47,173 bases of DNA, from assembly GCA_001673575.1 (NCBI GenBank), contig LZME01000046.1, positions 1-47,173 of the forward strand, given 5' to 3'. The notes under the pieces are model-generated. The model was not told the DNA's origin and searched no databases. It was given only the letters and a program-made list of their open reading frames with translations. Positions within the stretch are counted from its first letter, which is position 1. Each line of letters begins with the position of its first letter. Below are positions 7,096-17,858 of this stretch, piece by piece. The position numbers were made by a program, and so were the translations under genes. This stretch comes from Mycolicibacter heraklionensis (GTDB taxonomy: Bacteria; Actinomycetota; Actinomycetes; Mycobacteriales; Mycobacteriaceae).

Positions 7096-8259
7096 CTAGT
7101 GCCGCATGAACGGCGGCACGTCGACGTCGTCGTCGTCGCAGCCGTCGTCACCATTGCGCCCGCCGACGCTGACCGTCGCACCATTGGTGGGAGCCGGCAC
7201 GCTGACCGCATCCACCGGGTCGAACAGCGACGAGGTGACCTTGCCGGCCTGTCCGGGCGCCATCGCGTGCCGGGCCGCACCGGCCGTACCGGTCACCGGC
7301 TTGCGGCCGGAGCCCGCCGAGTCGAAGCCGGCCGCGATCACCGTGACCCGCACCTCGTCGCCGAGGGAGTCATCGATCACGGTGCCGAAGATGATGTTGG
7401 CCTCGGGGTGCGCGGCGTCCTGCACCAGCGATGCCGCCTCGTTGATCTCGAACAACCCCAGGTCGCTGCCACCGGCGACCGACATCAGCACGCCCTGGGC
7501 GCCTTCCATCGAGGCTTCCAGCAGCGGCGAGTTGATCGCGATCTCGGCGGCCTTGAGCGCCCGTCCGTCGCCGCGGGCCGAGCCGATGCCCATCAGCGCG
7601 GTGCCGGCGCCGCTCATGATGCCCTTGACGTCGGCGAAGTCCACGTTGATCAGGCCGGGGGTGGTGATCAGGTCGGTGATGCCCTGGACACCGTTGAGCA
7701 ACACCTCGTCGGCGCTGCGGAACGCGTCCATCAGCGAGACCTGGGCGTCGCCCATCTGCAGCAGCCGGTCATTGGGGATCACGATCAGGGTGTCGCAGCT
7801 CTCCCGCAGCGCGGTGATGCCGTTCTCGGCCTGGTTGCTGCGCCGCTTGCCCTCGAAGGAGAACGGCCGGGTGACCACGCCGACGGTCAGTGCGCCGAGC
7901 TTGCGCGCGATGGTCGCGACCACCGGGGCACCACCGGTGCCGGTGCCGCCGCCCTCGCCGGCGGTGACGAACACCATGTCGGCGCCGCGCAGCAGCTCCT
8001 CGATCTCGTCCTTGGCGTCTTCGGCGGCCCGACGACCCACTTCGGGGTCGGCGCCGGCGCCGAGGCCGCGTGTGGAGTCACGGCCGACGTCGAGTTTGAC
8101 GTCGGCGTCGCTCATCAGCAATGCCTGCGCGTCGGTGTTGATCGCGATGAACTCAACGCCCTTGAGGCCCTGCTCGATCATCCGGTTGACGGCGTTGACG
8201 CCGCCACCACCGATACCCACGACTTTGATGACGGCCAGATAGTTGTGCGGTGGGGTCAT
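7096..8259 (-). CDS. ftsZ: Cell division GTPase FtsZ
   Basis: FtsZ polymerises at midcell with GTP and organises the divisome. The 387-residue protein shows the N-terminal [11 protein letters not shown] (15-25), the tubulin signature GGGTGTG (103-109), and the T7 synergy loop NVDFADVKG (205-213). The C-terminal conserved tail ends [13 protein letters not shown], the peptide bound by SepF and FtsW in mycobacteria. A strong AGGGAGGAAG ribosome site precedes ATG 8259. It is separated from ftsQ by a 312-bp region with hairpins and candidate promoters, consistent with separate control of ftsZ levels. Length and motifs are normal. Confidence 0.98.
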   Translation of the reverse strand: MTPPHNYLAVIKVVGIGGGGVNAVNRMIEQGLKGVEFIAINTDAQALLMSDADVKLDVGRDSTRGLGAGADPEVGRRAAEDAKDEIEELLRGADMVFVTAGEGGGTGTGGAPVVATIARKLGALTVGVVTRPFSFEGKRRSNQAENGITALRESCDTLIVIPNDRLLQMGDAQVSLMDAFRSADEVLLNGVQGITDLITTPGLINVDFADVKGIMSGAGTALMGIGSARGDGRALKAAEIAINSPLLEASMEGAQGVLMSVAGGSDLGLFEINEAASLVQDAAHPEANIIFGTVIDDSLGDEVRVTVIAAGFDSAGSGRKPVTGTAGAARHAMAPGQAGKVTSSLFDPVDAVSVPAPTNGATVSVGGRNGDDGCDDDDVDVPPFMRH

Positions 8260-8373
8260 CGTTCGTCTTCCTCCCTGGTGGGATTGGAGTCCTCTCTCGG
8301 GCCGGGCTTGACGCGGAACTCCCCGATTCTGTCTTCAACAAAACCCTCAACCTCAACCAAAGGCTTAGAGTTA

Positions 8374-8379
8374 TGTCAA
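8374..8379 (-). promoter_or_regulatory. TTGACA, candidate -35 element of an ftsZ promoter
   Basis: On the minus strand TTGACA is followed by TAACTCTAAGCC and TTGAGGTTGAGGG. It is the only consensus -35 in the gap and lies in the least GC-rich part. The matching -10 is not clear at 16-18 bases, so the promoter call is tentative. Confidence 0.3.
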
Positions 8380-8491
8380 GTTGTTCCGCGCAACCGCCAC
8401 AGTAGGGCCGCCTGCGCCGTCATCGGCGCCGACGCGCCGAGACACGCCCGGCGAATTTTCCTGTAGGGCGGGTCTTCCCGTTGACCCTCGT

Positions 8492-8556
8492 CCGCCGAGC
8501 GTGAAGGTGGCCTCACGTTGAACCCTCGAGCGTGAAGCTATCTTCACGCTCGGCGG
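8492..8556. repeat. Nested inverted repeats downstream of ftsQ
   Basis: CGAGCGTGAAG (8527-8537) and CTTCACGCTCG (8542-8552) form a perfect 11-bp hairpin with a 4-base loop, CTAT. A second upstream copy, CCGCCGAGCGTGAAG (8492-8506), pairs exactly over 15 bp with CTTCACGCTCGGCGG (8542-8556). Two alternative structures therefore compete for the same right arm. The block starts 15 bases after the ftsQ stop on the minus strand. There is no U-tract. It may be a terminator or attenuator between ftsQ and ftsZ, or a dispersed intergenic palindrome. Confidence 0.75.
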
Positions 8557-8571
8557 GGGTGGTGGACGGCG

Positions 8572-9567
8572 CTACCGGACGGTCGGCAGGTCCGGACTCG
8601 ACACGTCATAGGTGTGGCCGGGCTGGGTCAGCAACGCCGCCAGCTTCTGGGCCTTCTCCGCGGTGCGGTCGGTGTTGCCCCAGACCACCACCCGGCCATC
8701 GGCCAGCGTCAGGGTGATCGACGCCACCGACGGGGCGGCCACCCGGCTGATCTGCCCGGCCACCTCGGGCGCCAGCGAGGTCATCACCTGCAGGGCGGCC
8801 AGGGTGGACGGGTCCGCCGGGCCGGGATTGTCCACGTCGAAGAACGGCAGCATCCTCGGCGGCGCACCGGTCGCGAAGTCGACGCCGTCCCGGTCGAACA
8901 GGTGCGGGCCGTCGGGAAAGTCCTTGTAGACCACCGGTACTCGCTCAACCACCGCGATCCCCAGCACCGAGGGATACTGCCGCTGCACCCGGGTGCTGGC
9001 CACCCGTCGGATCGTCGCGACCCGATCGGCCACACTGCCGGTGTCGATCTGCAGCAATGGCGTTCCCAGCTGCACCCGCGCCACGTCCAGCACTTCCTCA
9101 CGGGTCACCGTCGCGATACCGCTGACCTCGATCTCGCGCACCGACATCAACGGGGTGAAGTACAAGATCAACCCGAGCCCGACCACGAGCACCGCCGCCA
9201 GGAAGACCGCCAACACCATCTTCAAGCCCCGAATGGTGCCGCGGGGAACGCCTTTCGCCGGTTCGGCAGAACCCGTGCGCAGTCGCCGCTTCGCCTCACG
9301 GCGGGCCTGTTCGATCGCCTCGGCACGCGCCTGCGCGGCGCGCCGCTCCGCGCGTTCTCGGCGGGCCCGGCGCCGCGGTCCCTCCACTTCGGCGGGCTCG
9401 TCGGCGGCTTCGGCCTCTGGGTCCTCCGAGGCGACTGCGCCGGCTTCGCCCGGCGGGACAACATCCGGGTCCGGCTCGGTGGCTTCGGCGGCTTCGCTTT
9501 CGGGGACGTCCGCGGCGTCGTCCGGATCCTCCGGTGGAACGGCCGGGGTTTCGGGCGGCACGGTCAC
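8572..9567 (-). CDS. ftsQ: Cell division protein FtsQ (DivIB)
   Basis: FtsQ is a bitopic divisome protein that links FtsL and FtsB-type proteins and regulates septal synthesis. The 331-residue protein has a long acidic cytoplasmic N-terminus (1-62), then a basic Arg/Ala-rich stretch (64-100). One transmembrane helix lies at about 117-138. A periplasmic POTRA domain begins [20 protein letters not shown] (141-160), and the FtsQ beta domain follows. The extended acidic N-tail is typical of mycobacterial FtsQ. Its ATG overlaps the murC stop by 4 bases (9564-9567), indicating translational coupling. A hairpin block lies just downstream. Confidence 0.96.
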   Translation of the reverse strand: MTVPPETPAVPPEDPDDAADVPESEAAEATEPDPDVVPPGEAGAVASEDPEAEAADEPAEVEGPRRRARRERAERRAAQARAEAIEQARREAKRRLRTGSAEPAKGVPRGTIRGLKMVLAVFLAAVLVVGLGLILYFTPLMSVREIEVSGIATVTREEVLDVARVQLGTPLLQIDTGSVADRVATIRRVASTRVQRQYPSVLGIAVVERVPVVYKDFPDGPHLFDRDGVDFATGAPPRMLPFFDVDNPGPADPSTLAALQVMTSLAPEVAGQISRVAAPSVASITLTLADGRVVVWGNTDRTAEKAQKLAALLTQPGHTYDVSSPDLPTVR

Positions 9568-11048
9568 AGCACGCCCGGGCTGCCGGGAGGGGTGCGATCG
9601 GTGCGTGCCCGCAGCGCGGCGACGATCTCCGGGCCCAGCATGGTGACGTCGCCGGCGCCCATGGTGATGATCACGTCACCCGGACCGGCGGCGGCCGCCA
9701 CCGCCTCGGGCACCGCCGAGAAGTCCGGGAGGTAATGCACCGGCACACTGACATGTTCGGCGACACTGGCGCCGCTCACCCCAGGCAACGGCTGCTCTCG
9801 CGCACCGTAGACGTCGAGGACGAAAACCTCGTCGGCGCCGTTCAGCGACCGGCCGAACTCGGTGGCGAATTCCTTTGTCCGCGAATACAGATGCGGCTGG
9901 AACACCACCAGGCTGCGCCCGGTTCCACGCTCGTCCAGCAAGGCCCGAACCGCGGTCAAGGTCGCGGCGATCTCGGTGGGATGGTGTGCGTAGTCGTCGA
10001 AGACCCGCACCGATCCCGTGACGCCCGCCGAGCCGACCAGCTCGAATCGGCGGCGCACCCCATCGAACCCGGCCAGGCCGTCAAGCACCGCATCCAGCGG
10101 CGCGCCGACCTCGACCGCCGCCAGCAGCGCGCCGAGCGCATTAAGTGCCATGTGCCGTCCGGGCACTGACAGTCGCATCGCCTTGCGCTCGCCCGTTCCG
10201 GCCAGCATGATCTCGGCGACCGCACCGGTGCCCTGTTGCTCCCAGGCGACCAGCTCGCCGTCGAGCGCCGTCGTCCCGGGGCGTTCGGTGCCGTAACGCA
10301 GCACCCGGATGCCCTGCGCCGCAGTGCGCTCGGCCAGCTCGGCGCCGCCGGGGTCATCGACGCACACCACCACTGCCCCACCCGGCGCGATGCGCTCGAC
10401 GAACGCGTCGAACACCTGCGTGTAGGCCTCGGCACTGCCGAAGAAGTCGAGGTGGTCCGCCTCGATGTTGGTCACCACCGCGACGTTGGGGGTGTACTCC
10501 AACAGCGATCCGTCGCTCTCGTCGGCCTCGGCGACGAACAGCGGCCCGCTGCCGTGATGGGCGTTGGTGCCGGCTTCTGCACCGGCAGAACCCAATTCGC
10601 CACCGACCGCGAACGACGGATCGAGCCCACAGTGCTGCAACGCGACCACCAGCATCGATGTGGTGGTGGTCTTGCCGTGGGTGCCGGTGACCATCAGCGT
10701 GGTGCGCCCGGCCATCAGCTTCGCCAGCACCGCCGGTCGCAACACCACCGGGATGCCGCGCCGACGGGCCTCGACGAGCTCGGGGTTGGTCTTGGGAATC
10801 GCCGCGTGGGTGGTGACCACCGTGGTGACCCCACCGGGCAGCAGATCCAGTGCCGACGCGTCGTGTCCGATGCGCACCTGCGCGCCCCGGGCGCGCAGCG
10901 CGTGAATCCCGCGGGACTCCTTGGCATCCGAGCCCGAGACGAGCCCCCCGCGGTCCAGCAGGATGCGGGCGATTCCGGACATGCCCGCTCCCCCGATGCC
11001 GACCATGTGTACCCGGCTCAGCTCCGGCGGCAGCTGGTCGGCGCTCAC
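9564..11048 (-). CDS. murC: UDP-N-acetylmuramate--L-alanine ligase MurC
   Basis: MurC adds the first residue, L-Ala, to UDP-MurNAc in the cytoplasm, using ATP. The 494-residue protein has the N-terminal Rossmann motif [14 protein letters not shown] (14-27) and the Mur-ligase P-loop [10 protein letters not shown] (121-130). The central EADESDGS and the C-terminal [10 protein letters not shown] motif are specific to MurC. The start is GTG 11048, whose GTGA overlaps the stop of a 19-codon mini-ORF created by a tandem duplication of the murG end. Its own stop overlaps the ftsQ start by 4 bases. Length and motifs are normal for mycobacterial MurC. Confidence 0.97.
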   Translation of the reverse strand: MSADQLPPELSRVHMVGIGGAGMSGIARILLDRGGLVSGSDAKESRGIHALRARGAQVRIGHDASALDLLPGGVTTVVTTHAAIPKTNPELVEARRRGIPVVLRPAVLAKLMAGRTTLMVTGTHGKTTTTSMLVVALQHCGLDPSFAVGGELGSAGAEAGTNAHHGSGPLFVAEADESDGSLLEYTPNVAVVTNIEADHLDFFGSAEAYTQVFDAFVERIAPGGAVVVCVDDPGGAELAERTAAQGIRVLRYGTERPGTTALDGELVAWEQQGTGAVAEIMLAGTGERKAMRLSVPGRHMALNALGALLAAVEVGAPLDAVLDGLAGFDGVRRRFELVGSAGVTGSVRVFDDYAHHPTEIAATLTAVRALLDERGTGRSLVVFQPHLYSRTKEFATEFGRSLNGADEVFVLDVYGAREQPLPGVSGASVAEHVSVPVHYLPDFSAVPEAVAAAAGPGDVIITMGAGDVTMLGPEIVAALRARTDRTPPGSPGVL

Positions 11049-11142
11049 TGGCCGCCCCTCGCTGCGCTCGCGACTTCCAGTGCGACCCTGCTCATGCCGC
11101 TCACTGGCCGCCCCTCGCTGCGCTCGCGACTTCCAGTGCGAC
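11042..11142. repeat. 56-bp-period tandem duplication at the murG-murC junction
   Basis: A 45-bp sequence at 11042-11086 recurs identically at 11098-11142 (offset 56), separated by 11 bases. The right copy encodes the last residues of MurG ([13 protein letters not shown]) and its stop. The left copy encodes the same residues again, followed by the GTG of murC. The simplest explanation is a tandem duplication of an ancestral junction in which murG and murC overlapped by GTGA. Confidence 0.9.
11045..11104 (-). CDS. 19-codon mini-ORF duplicated from the murG 3' end, coupling murG to murC
   Basis: The GTG at 11104-11102 overlaps the murG TGA (11103-11101). The frame reads [19 protein letters not shown] and stops with TGA at 11047-11045, which in turn overlaps the murC GTG (11048-11046). 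Both junctions are therefore GTGA overlaps. Because the duplicated unit is 56 bp, GTG and the next TGA are 57 bases apart and stay in frame, so ribosomes could pass from murG through the mini-ORF to murC. Translation is inferred from this geometry. The peptide probably has no function of its own. Confidence 0.5.
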   Translation of the reverse strand: MSGMSRVALEVASAARGGQ

Positions 11143-12246
11143 GGAAGCCACCCGGCGCGCCGCCTCCGGGTGTCCGGCCAGCACCGCGGCGCTGGTCATC
11201 GCGGCCAGCCGCGCGGTGTCGGTGAGCAGCCCGGCGACGGTATCGGCCACGAAATCCGGGGTCAGCGAGGCGTCGTCGACCAGGATTCCACCACCGGCGT
11301 TGACCACCGGAAGCGCGTTGAGGCGCTGTTCACCGTTGCCGATCGGCAGCGGCACGTACACCGCGGGCAGCCCGACCGCCGACACTTCGGCAACCGTCAT
11401 CGCCCCGGAACGGCAGATCGCCAGGTCCGCGGCCGCATACGCCAGGTCCATCCGGTCCAGATAGGGCACCGCGACGTACGGCGGATCACCCGCACCGGCC
11501 GCCGGCAGGTCCAGGGTGTTCTTGGGTCCGTGCGCGTGCAACACCGAAACGCCCGCGGCGGCAAGATGTTTGGCCGCACCGGCCACCGCCTGGTTGATCG
11601 AGCGGGCGCCCTGCGATCCGCCGAAGACCAGCAGCACCCGAGCGTCGTCGGCAAAGCCGAACTCGGCGCGGGCCGCCGCACGCAGCGCGGCCCGGTCCAA
11701 GCTGGTGATCGCCGCCCGCACCGGCACCCCGACCACCTCGGAGTGAGCCAGGCCGCAGTCGGGAACTGCCGACAGCACCCGCTGTGCGCCCCGGGCACCG
11801 ACCCGGTTGGCCAAGCCGGCGCGGGCATTGGCCTCGTGGATCACCACCGGCACCCGCTTGGCGCCGAGACCGCGCGCGGCCAGATAGGCCGGCAGCGCCA
11901 CGTAGCCGCCGAAACCGATCACCACATCGGCCTGCACGTCGCGCAGCACCGCCCGGGTCTCGCGAACAGCACGCAGCACCCGCAACGGCAGCCGGGCCAG
12001 GTCGGCATTGATCTTCCGGGGCAACGGCACCGGGGTGATCAGCTCCAGGTCGTAACCGCGGGCCGGCACCAACCGGGTCTCCAGCCCTCGGGCGGTGCCC
12101 AACGCGGTGATCCGGACGTCGGCGTCCAGGGCACGGAGCGCGTCGGCAACCGCCATCGCAGGTTCGACATGGCCGGCAGTGCCCCCGCCGGCGAGGACTA
12201 CCGATAACGACGCACCGCGGTCCCTTGAGATGACCGAGTCGTTCAC
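11101..12246 (-). CDS. murG: Lipid II synthase MurG (GlcNAc transferase)
   Basis: MurG transfers GlcNAc from UDP-GlcNAc to lipid I at the inner face of the membrane. The 381-residue GT-B protein has the acceptor-side glycine loop GGGTAGH (20-26), a second glycine region [23 protein letters not shown], and the donor-side [10 protein letters not shown] followed by [24 protein letters not shown] 12246 lies 3 bases after the ftsW stop. The last 13 residues and the stop are duplicated immediately downstream (see the 56-bp repeat). Length and motifs are standard. Confidence 0.97.
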   Translation of the reverse strand: MNDSVISRDRGASLSVVLAGGGTAGHVEPAMAVADALRALDADVRITALGTARGLETRLVPARGYDLELITPVPLPRKINADLARLPLRVLRAVRETRAVLRDVQADVVIGFGGYVALPAYLAARGLGAKRVPVVIHEANARAGLANRVGARGAQRVLSAVPDCGLAHSEVVGVPVRAAITSLDRAALRAAARAEFGFADDARVLLVFGGSQGARSINQAVAGAAKHLAAAGVSVLHAHGPKNTLDLPAAGAGDPPYVAVPYLDRMDLAYAAADLAICRSGAMTVAEVSAVGLPAVYVPLPIGNGEQRLNALPVVNAGGGILVDDASLTPDFVADTVAGLLTDTARLAAMTSAAVLAGHPEAARRVASVALEVASAARGGQ

Positions 12247-12249
12247 CGC

Positions 12250-13791
12250 CTATCGCTGACCTTCCAATGCGCGTACGCGTCCGCCAGTCGGACGCGCCCC
12301 GGCGTGACGCCGGCCGCCTCCATTTTGCCCTGCGCGCCCGGCGCCTCGACCGGCTGCCCGGGCCGGCGCCTGCGCTGCGGCGCGCTGCCGTCCCGCGCGG
12401 GCCGGGGCCTGTCGGGTGCTCTGGGCTGTTCGTGGTCGCGCGGCCGGCTGCGGACGCGACCGCAGCCGGTCGCGCAGGGCCTCAAGACGCGTCGGCGAGT
12501 ACGGCTCGGGCAGCGGCAGCCGCAGGATCCGGTTCATCCGGTCGTCCTGGCCGGCGCGCAGCGCCGCCACCGCCTCCGGTTCGTGCCGGGCCGCGTTGGC
12601 CATGATGCCGACCATGAACAGCGTTGTCGCCGTGGAAGTTCCGCCCGCTGAAATGAGCGGCAGCTGGATTCCGGTGACGGGCAGCAGCCCGATCACGTAG
12701 CCGACGTTGATGAACGACTGACCGATCACCCACATCGTGGTGGCGGCGGTCAGCAGCCGCAGGAACGGGTCCGCGGAGCGCTTGGCGATCCGCATGCCGG
12801 TGTAGGCGAACAGCCCGAACAACGCCAGCAGCCCGAAGCCGCCGATGAAGCCGAGCTCCTCGCCGATGATGGCGAAGATGAAGTCGTTGTGCGCGTTGGG
12901 CAGGTAGTTCCATTTCGCGGTGCCCTGCCCCAGACCATCGCCGAAGATGCCGCCGTTGGCCAGTGCGAACTTCGCCTGTCGCGCCTGGTAGCCGGCGCCC
13001 TGTACGTCGGCGTCGGGGTCCAGCCAGGACCGCACCCGGTCGGAGCGGTAGCCCTCGGTCACCGCCATGATCGCGGCGGCGGCGACGATGGCCGCCAGCG
13101 AGGTGAGGAACACCCGCAACGGCAGACCGGCGTACCACAACAGCGACAGCAGGATGATGCCCAGCGAGACCGTCTGCCCGAGGTCGGGCTGGGCGACGAT
13201 CAGCACCAGCGCGACCACGGCGGCCGGCACCAGCGGGACGAGCATCTCGCCGAGCGTCGCCCGTTCCATGCGCCGGCTCGCCAGCAAGTGTGCGCCCCAG
13301 ATGACGAAGGCGATCTTGGCCAGCTCGGAGGGCTGCATGGAGAAACCGGCGATGACGAACCAGCCGCGGGAGCCGTTGGAGAGCGTGCCGATGCCCGGGA
13401 TCAGCACCAGCACCAGCAGCACGATGGTGAAAGCGAAACCGGCAAAAGCCATGCGCCGCATGAACCGGACCGGCATGCGCAACGCCACATAACAGCCGAC
13501 CAGCCCGATCACGGTCCACAGCACCTGCTTGCCGAAGATCCGCCACGCGGACCCATCGGTGCCGTAGGACTCCACCCCGGAGGCCGACAGCACCATGATC
13601 AGGCCGAGCGTGGTCAACAGCGCGGCCACCGCCACGATCAGATGGAACGACGTCATCGGCCGGCCCAGCCAGGCGCCGAACCGGGTGCGCGGCTCGGCCT
13701 TGGCGGCCTTGTCCGCGGCTTCTTCGGAGGAGGCGGCAGCGGCTTCTGGGGCCCCGGCATCCCGCCGCAGCCGGGCCAGGATGCCGATCAC
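12250..13791 (-). CDS. ftsW: SEDS peptidoglycan polymerase / division protein FtsW
   Basis: FtsW is the septal SEDS glycosyltransferase that works with PbpB (FtsI). The 513-residue protein has a cytoplasmic N-terminus (about 1-48), then around ten transmembrane segments. SEDS signature stretches are [54 protein letters not shown] and [14 protein letters not shown] long Arg/Ala/Pro-rich basic cytoplasmic tail (about the last 90 residues) is compatible with the known FtsZ- and PbpB-binding tails of mycobacterial FtsW. Its ATG overlaps the murD stop by 4 bases and its stop is 3 bases from murG. Assignment is certain; the exact start is supported by the overlap. Confidence 0.96.
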   Translation of the reverse strand: MIGILARLRRDAGAPEAAAASSEEAADKAAKAEPRTRFGAWLGRPMTSFHLIVAVAALLTTLGLIMVLSASGVESYGTDGSAWRIFGKQVLWTVIGLVGCYVALRMPVRFMRRMAFAGFAFTIVLLVLVLIPGIGTLSNGSRGWFVIAGFSMQPSELAKIAFVIWGAHLLASRRMERATLGEMLVPLVPAAVVALVLIVAQPDLGQTVSLGIILLSLLWYAGLPLRVFLTSLAAIVAAAAIMAVTEGYRSDRVRSWLDPDADVQGAGYQARQAKFALANGGIFGDGLGQGTAKWNYLPNAHNDFIFAIIGEELGFIGGFGLLALFGLFAYTGMRIAKRSADPFLRLLTAATTMWVIGQSFINVGYVIGLLPVTGIQLPLISAGGTSTATTLFMVGIMANAARHEPEAVAALRAGQDDRMNRILRLPLPEPYSPTRLEALRDRLRSRPQPAARPRTAQSTRQAPARAGRQRAAAQAPARAAGRGAGRAGQNGGGRRHAGARPTGGRVRALEGQR

Positions 13792-15275
13792 ACCGATCCT
13801 GCCGCGGAACGTGCGGCGGCGGCGAACGCGTCGCCCCGGGCACCGTAGCCGGCGAACTGGTCGAAGGATGCCCCCGCCGGAGCCAGCAGCACCGTGTCAC
13901 CGGGCCGGGCCAGGTCGCGGGCGGCGGCCACCACCGCTGTCATCACCCGTGACCCCAGCGTCTCATCGGCCCCATCAGCTACTCGCTTCACATGAGTAAC
14001 TGGAGACACAGCAGTATCACCCATATCAATATCCTCGCCCGTCACAACGTGGACGACGGGGACATCCGGTGCGTGTCGTGATAACGCCTTGGCAACCTCG
14101 CCGCGATCTCGGCCGATCAGCACGGCCCCGGCCAGGTGAGCAGCGATTCTGGCGACGGTCGGTTCGATCGAGGCGCCCTTGAGCAGTCCACCGGCCACCC
14201 AGATCACCCGCGGGTGGGCCAGCACCGACGCCTCGGCCGCGTGCGGGTTAGTGGCCTTGGAGTCGTCGACGTAGCTGATCCCGCCGTCGACCACAACCAG
14301 TTCGGCGCGATGCCGCCCGACCTGGAACGACGCCAGCGCCTCGGCGATCGCCTGCGGGGGCACGTCGACACTGCGGGCCAGCGCGGCGGCCGCCAGCGCG
14401 TCCAGAATCCCGACCGGGCCCGGCACCGGTATCGAGGCCGCCGGAGCCAGCGCGACCTCGTCGACCCCCGCTGCCACAAAGGCCCGGTCCACCAGCATGC
14501 CGTCGATCACGCCGAGCTCACCGGGCGCCGGTTCGCCGAGCCGGAAACCCACCTTGACCGGGGCGGGCGCGGTGTCGCGCAGGGCCGCGGCAGGGGCGTC
14601 GTCCATCCCGACCACCGCCACCCGGCCGGCCAGCGCGCGGGCCTTATCGGCGGTGTAGGCGGCCATGCTGCCATGCCAGTCCAGGTGGTCCTCGGCGATG
14701 TTGAGCACGGCACCGGCCTCGGGGCGCAGCGACGGGGCCCAGTGCAGCTGGAAGCTGGACAGCTCGACGGCCAGCAGTTCGGATTCATGCGGCGGTCCCA
14801 GCACGTCCAGCACGGGGCTGCCGATGTTGCCGCACAACTGGGCACGCCGGCCCGCGGCGGACAGCATGGCGTGCAGCATCGAGGTGGTCGTGGTCTTGCC
14901 GTTGGTGCCGGTCACCACCAGCCAGCGCCGCGGCGGCCCGTAGTGGCCCGCGGCGTCGAGCCGCCAGGCCAGCTCCACGTCACCCCAGATCGGCACCCCG
15001 GCCGCCGCGGCCGCGGCCAATACCGGTGTGTCGGGGCCGAATCCGGGACTGGTGACCACCAGCGCGTAGCCGCTGATCTGCGCCGCGGCTTCTGTCGGAC
15101 TGCAGGTCGTGACCTCGGAATAGCCCGCCAGCGCGGCCACGTTGTCGTCGCACAGCGTCACGTCCAGCCCGAACGGCGTCAACGCCTTCACGATGGCACG
15201 GCCGGTGATGCCGGCCCCCGCGACGAGCACCCGCGCGCCGGCGGACAGCACGCCCAGTCCCGGTTCGGGCGTCAT
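13788..15275 (-). CDS. murD: UDP-N-acetylmuramoyl-L-alanine--D-glutamate ligase MurD
   Basis: MurD adds D-Glu to UDP-MurNAc-L-Ala using ATP. The 495-residue protein shows an N-terminal nucleotide-fold GAGITGRA (20-27), [10 protein letters not shown] (75-84), the P-loop [10 protein letters not shown] (122-131), the [11 protein letters not shown] motif and [16 protein letters not shown]. These are characteristic of MurD among the Mur ligases. It starts 1 base after the mraY stop and its end overlaps ftsW by 4 bases, placing it in the tightly packed mur operon. Nothing unusual is seen. Confidence 0.97.
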   Translation of the reverse strand: MTPEPGLGVLSAGARVLVAGAGITGRAIVKALTPFGLDVTLCDDNVAALAGYSEVTTCSPTEAAAQISGYALVVTSPGFGPDTPVLAAAAAAGVPIWGDVELAWRLDAAGHYGPPRRWLVVTGTNGKTTTTSMLHAMLSAAGRRAQLCGNIGSPVLDVLGPPHESELLAVELSSFQLHWAPSLRPEAGAVLNIAEDHLDWHGSMAAYTADKARALAGRVAVVGMDDAPAAALRDTAPAPVKVGFRLGEPAPGELGVIDGMLVDRAFVAAGVDEVALAPAASIPVPGPVGILDALAAAALARSVDVPPQAIAEALASFQVGRHRAELVVVDGGISYVDDSKATNPHAAEASVLAHPRVIWVAGGLLKGASIEPTVARIAAHLAGAVLIGRDRGEVAKALSRHAPDVPVVHVVTGEDIDMGDTAVSPVTHVKRVADGADETLGSRVMTAVVAAARDLARPGDTVLLAPAGASFDQFAGYGARGDAFAAAARSAAGSV

Positions 15276-15276
15276 C

Positions 15277-16356
15277 TCAGCCGCCTACGGCGGTGAACCA
15301 CTCGCCGTAGAACATGGAGACGCCCAGTCCGCAGGCGATGGCGGTGAGCAGCCAGAAGCGGATGATCACGGTGGTCTCGGCCCAGCCGGCCAATTCGAAG
15401 TGGTGATGGAACGGGGCCATTCGGAACACTCGGCGGCCGGTGCTGCGGAAAGCCAGGATCTGGACGACCACCGAGGTGATCTCGGCGACGAAGAGCCCGC
15501 CGAGCACCACCGCGAGGATCTCGGTGCGGGTGGTGATGGACATGCCGGCGATCACGCCGCCCAGCGCCAGCGAGCCGGTGTCGCCCATGAAGATCTTCGC
15601 CGGCGCGGCGTTCCACCACAGGAATCCGATGCAGGCGCCCGCGGTCGCGGCGGCGATCAGCGCCAGGTCCAGCGGGTCGCGCACGTTGTAGCAGCCCAGT
15701 CCGGGCGCGATCGCGCAGGCGTTGCGGTGTTGCATCACGGTGATCAGCACGTAGGCGGCGCTGACCATCGCCATGGATCCGGCGGCCAGGCCGTCGAGGC
15801 CGTCGGTGAAGTTGACCGCGTTCGACCAGGCGCTGACGATCAGGATCACGAACAGCACGAATACCGCGGCGGGCAGCGTGACGGTGGCGATGTCGCGCAC
15901 ATAGGACAGTTGCAGGCTGCCCGGGGTCAGACCGGAGCTGTTGCGGAAGCACAGCACCAGCAGACCGAACAGGGTGGCCGCGGTGACCTGCCCGACGGTC
16001 TTGGCGGTCTTGTTCAGACCGAGGTTGCGCGACCGCCGGATCTTGATCAGGTCATCGAGGAAGCCGACGCCGCCCAGCGCGGTGGCCAGCCCCAGGACCA
16101 GCAGGCCGGACGCCGTCGGCCCGGTGCCGTAGAAGACCAGGCCGGCCAGTTCGGCGGCCAGGTAGCCCGCCCAGATCCCGGCCACGATGGCCACGCCGCC
16201 CATCGACGGGGTGCCGCGTTTGCTCTGGTGGCTGGCCGGTCCGTCCTCGCGGATCTCCTGCCCGAATCCCTGCTTGGTGAACACCCGGATCAGCACGGGG
16301 GTCAAAAGGATCGCGACCAGCAGCGCGACACCGGCGGCGATGAGGATCATTATCAT
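15277..16356 (-). CDS. mraY: Phospho-MurNAc-pentapeptide translocase MraY
   Basis: MraY transfers phospho-MurNAc-pentapeptide to decaprenyl phosphate, making lipid I in the membrane. The 359-residue protein is strongly hydrophobic (about ten helices). It carries the known catalytic features: DD at 101-102, NFTDGLDGL (182-190), [10 protein letters not shown] (257-266) and the histidine cluster [11 protein letters not shown] (315-325). The ATG overlaps the murF stop by 4 bases. The end is 1 base from murD. Length matches the family. Confidence 0.97.
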   Translation of the reverse strand: MIMILIAAGVALLVAILLTPVLIRVFTKQGFGQEIREDGPASHQSKRGTPSMGGVAIVAGIWAGYLAAELAGLVFYGTGPTASGLLVLGLATALGGVGFLDDLIKIRRSRNLGLNKTAKTVGQVTAATLFGLLVLCFRNSSGLTPGSLQLSYVRDIATVTLPAAVFVLFVILIVSAWSNAVNFTDGLDGLAAGSMAMVSAAYVLITVMQHRNACAIAPGLGCYNVRDPLDLALIAAATAGACIGFLWWNAAPAKIFMGDTGSLALGGVIAGMSITTRTEILAVVLGGLFVAEITSVVVQILAFRSTGRRVFRMAPFHHHFELAGWAETTVIIRFWLLTAIACGLGVSMFYGEWFTAVGG

Positions 16357-17858
16357 CGGCGATCTCCTGGGTCTTCGCTGGTCAGCGCGTCAGCCAACGC
16401 GGTCAGACCCGCGGAGTTCGACGCCTTGACCAGTACCACGTCCCCCGCCTGCAGTTCGGCGCGCAACAGGGCCAGGGCGGCATCGACGTCGGGCACCGCG
16501 GTGGCTTCGGCGCCCCAGGATCCCTCCATCACTGCGCCGTGCAGCATCGCGCCCATCGATCTCCCTACTCCGACGACAATGAGACGAGACACATCTAAGC
16601 GCACCGCGAGCCGGCCGATGCGGTCATGCTCAGATATCGCGTCCTCGCCGAGCTCGGCCATCTCCCCCAGCACCGCCCAGCTGTGGCGCTTCTCCCCCGG
16701 ATTCTCCCCGCGGGCGATCCAGGCCAGCGCCTGCAGCGCCGCCCGCATGGAGTCGGGGTTGGCGTTGTAGGAGTCGTCGATCACGGTCACGCCGTCGGCG
16801 CGGGTGCTGACGTGCATCCGGTGCCCCGAGGCCGGTCCGGCACCGGCCAGCGCGTCGGCCACCTGTTGCGGGGTGGCACCGCATTCCAAGGCCACGGCGG
16901 CGGCGCACAGCGCGTTGCCCACCTGGTGATCGCCCGAGACTCCCAGCGACACAGGCACTTCGCCGGCCCCACCTTCGGAGTGCAGGGTGAACCGCGGGCG
17001 GGCCAGTTCGTCGAGCACCACCGGCCCGGCCCACACGTCGGCGGGAGCGGAGCGGCTGACCCGCACCACTCGTGCGACGGTCTTGTCGGCCATCGCGGAC
17101 ACCGCCGAGTCATCGACGTTGAGGATCACCACGCCGGATTCCGGAACGGCTTGTGCCAGCTCGGCTTTGGTCTCGGCGATCGCCTCGCGGGAGCCGAACT
17201 CGCCCAGGTGGGCGGTCCCGACGTTGAGTACCACCGCGATCTGCGGCGGGGCTATCGCCGCCAGCGCGGCGATGTTGCCGCGATGCCGGGCGGACAGCTC
17301 CAGGACCAGATAGTCGCTGTTCTCGTCGGCCCGCAGCACCGTCCACGGGTGGCCCAGCTCGTTGTTGAACGATCCGGGCGGGGCGATCACCTTCCCCAGT
17401 GGCGCCAGCACCGCGGCGATCAGGTCTTTGGTGGAGGTTTTGCCCGACGACCCGGTCACGCCGATGATCGTCAGTCCCTTGGCTACCAGGGCGGCGGCCA
17501 CCGCGGCGGCCAGTTTGGCCAGTGCGGCCAGCACCGCCGCACCGGATCCGGCCTCGTCATCATGCTCGAGCGCACCGGATCGACTGTCGGATGCGACGGG
17601 CTCCACAACGATGGCCGGGACCCCGACCGGGCGGGCTGCCAGCACCGCCACCGCGCCGGCATCGACCGCCGACACCGCATGGTCGTGGCCGTCGGCCCGG
17701 GCGCCGGGCAGCGCCAGAAACAGTGCGCCCGGGGCGATCCGGCGGGAGTCGAATTCCACGGTGCCGGTGACGACGGTGCGCTCGGCCTGCTCCGGGGTGA
17801 TGTCGGCCAGCCGGCCGCCGACGATCTCGGCGATCTGCGCGACGGTCAGCGCGATCAT
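16353..17858 (-). CDS. murF: UDP-MurNAc-tripeptide--D-Ala-D-Ala ligase MurF
   Basis: MurF completes the UDP-MurNAc pentapeptide by adding D-Ala-D-Ala. The 501-residue protein has the MurF N-terminal domain ([25 protein letters not shown], about 35-60), the P-loop [13 protein letters not shown] (133-145) and [29 protein letters not shown] in the C-terminal half is typical of MurF. Its ATG overlaps the murE stop by 4 bases and its stop overlaps the mraY start by 4, so translational coupling in both directions is likely. Confidence 0.97.
   Translation of the reverse strand: MIALTVAQIAEIVGGRLADITPEQAERTVVTGTVEFDSRRIAPGALFLALPGARADGHDHAVSAVDAGAVAVLAARPVGVPAIVVEPVASDSRSGALEHDDEAGSGAAVLAALAKLAAAVAAALVAKGLTIIGVTGSSGKTSTKDLIAAVLAPLGKVIAPPGSFNNELGHPWTVLRADENSDYLVLELSARHRGNIAALAAIAPPQIAVVLNVGTAHLGEFGSREAIAETKAELAQAVPESGVVILNVDDSAVSAMADKTVARVVRVSRSAPADVWAGPVVLDELARPRFTLHSEGGAGEVPVSLGVSGDHQVGNALCAAAVALECGATPQQVADALAGAGPASGHRMHVSTRADGVTVIDDSYNANPDSMRAALQALAWIARGENPGEKRHSWAVLGEMAELGEDAISEHDRIGRLAVRLDVSRLIVVGVGRSMGAMLHGAVMEGSWGAEATAVPDVDAALALLRAELQAGDVVLVKASNSAGLTALADALTSEDPGDRR

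Larger units (their letters stand above)
8260..8571. other. ftsQ-ftsZ intergenic region (312 bp)
   Basis: No gene is visible. On the minus strand it contains, in order after ftsQ, a set of overlapping hairpins (8492-8556), a GC-rich stretch, then an AT-richer segment at 8330-8380 with TTGACA (plus 8374-8379) about 115 bases before the ftsZ ATG, and finally a strong Shine-Dalgarno. It probably holds one or more ftsZ promoters. I could not pick a well-spaced -10 with confidence. Confidence 0.5.

Noticed and set aside
6502..8466. A 654-codon plus-strand open frame antisense to pgeF and ftsZ
   Set aside because: Its translation is rich in His, Arg, Gly and Gln with no domain character, as expected for the antisense of high-GC coding sequence. 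The minus-strand genes are unambiguous.
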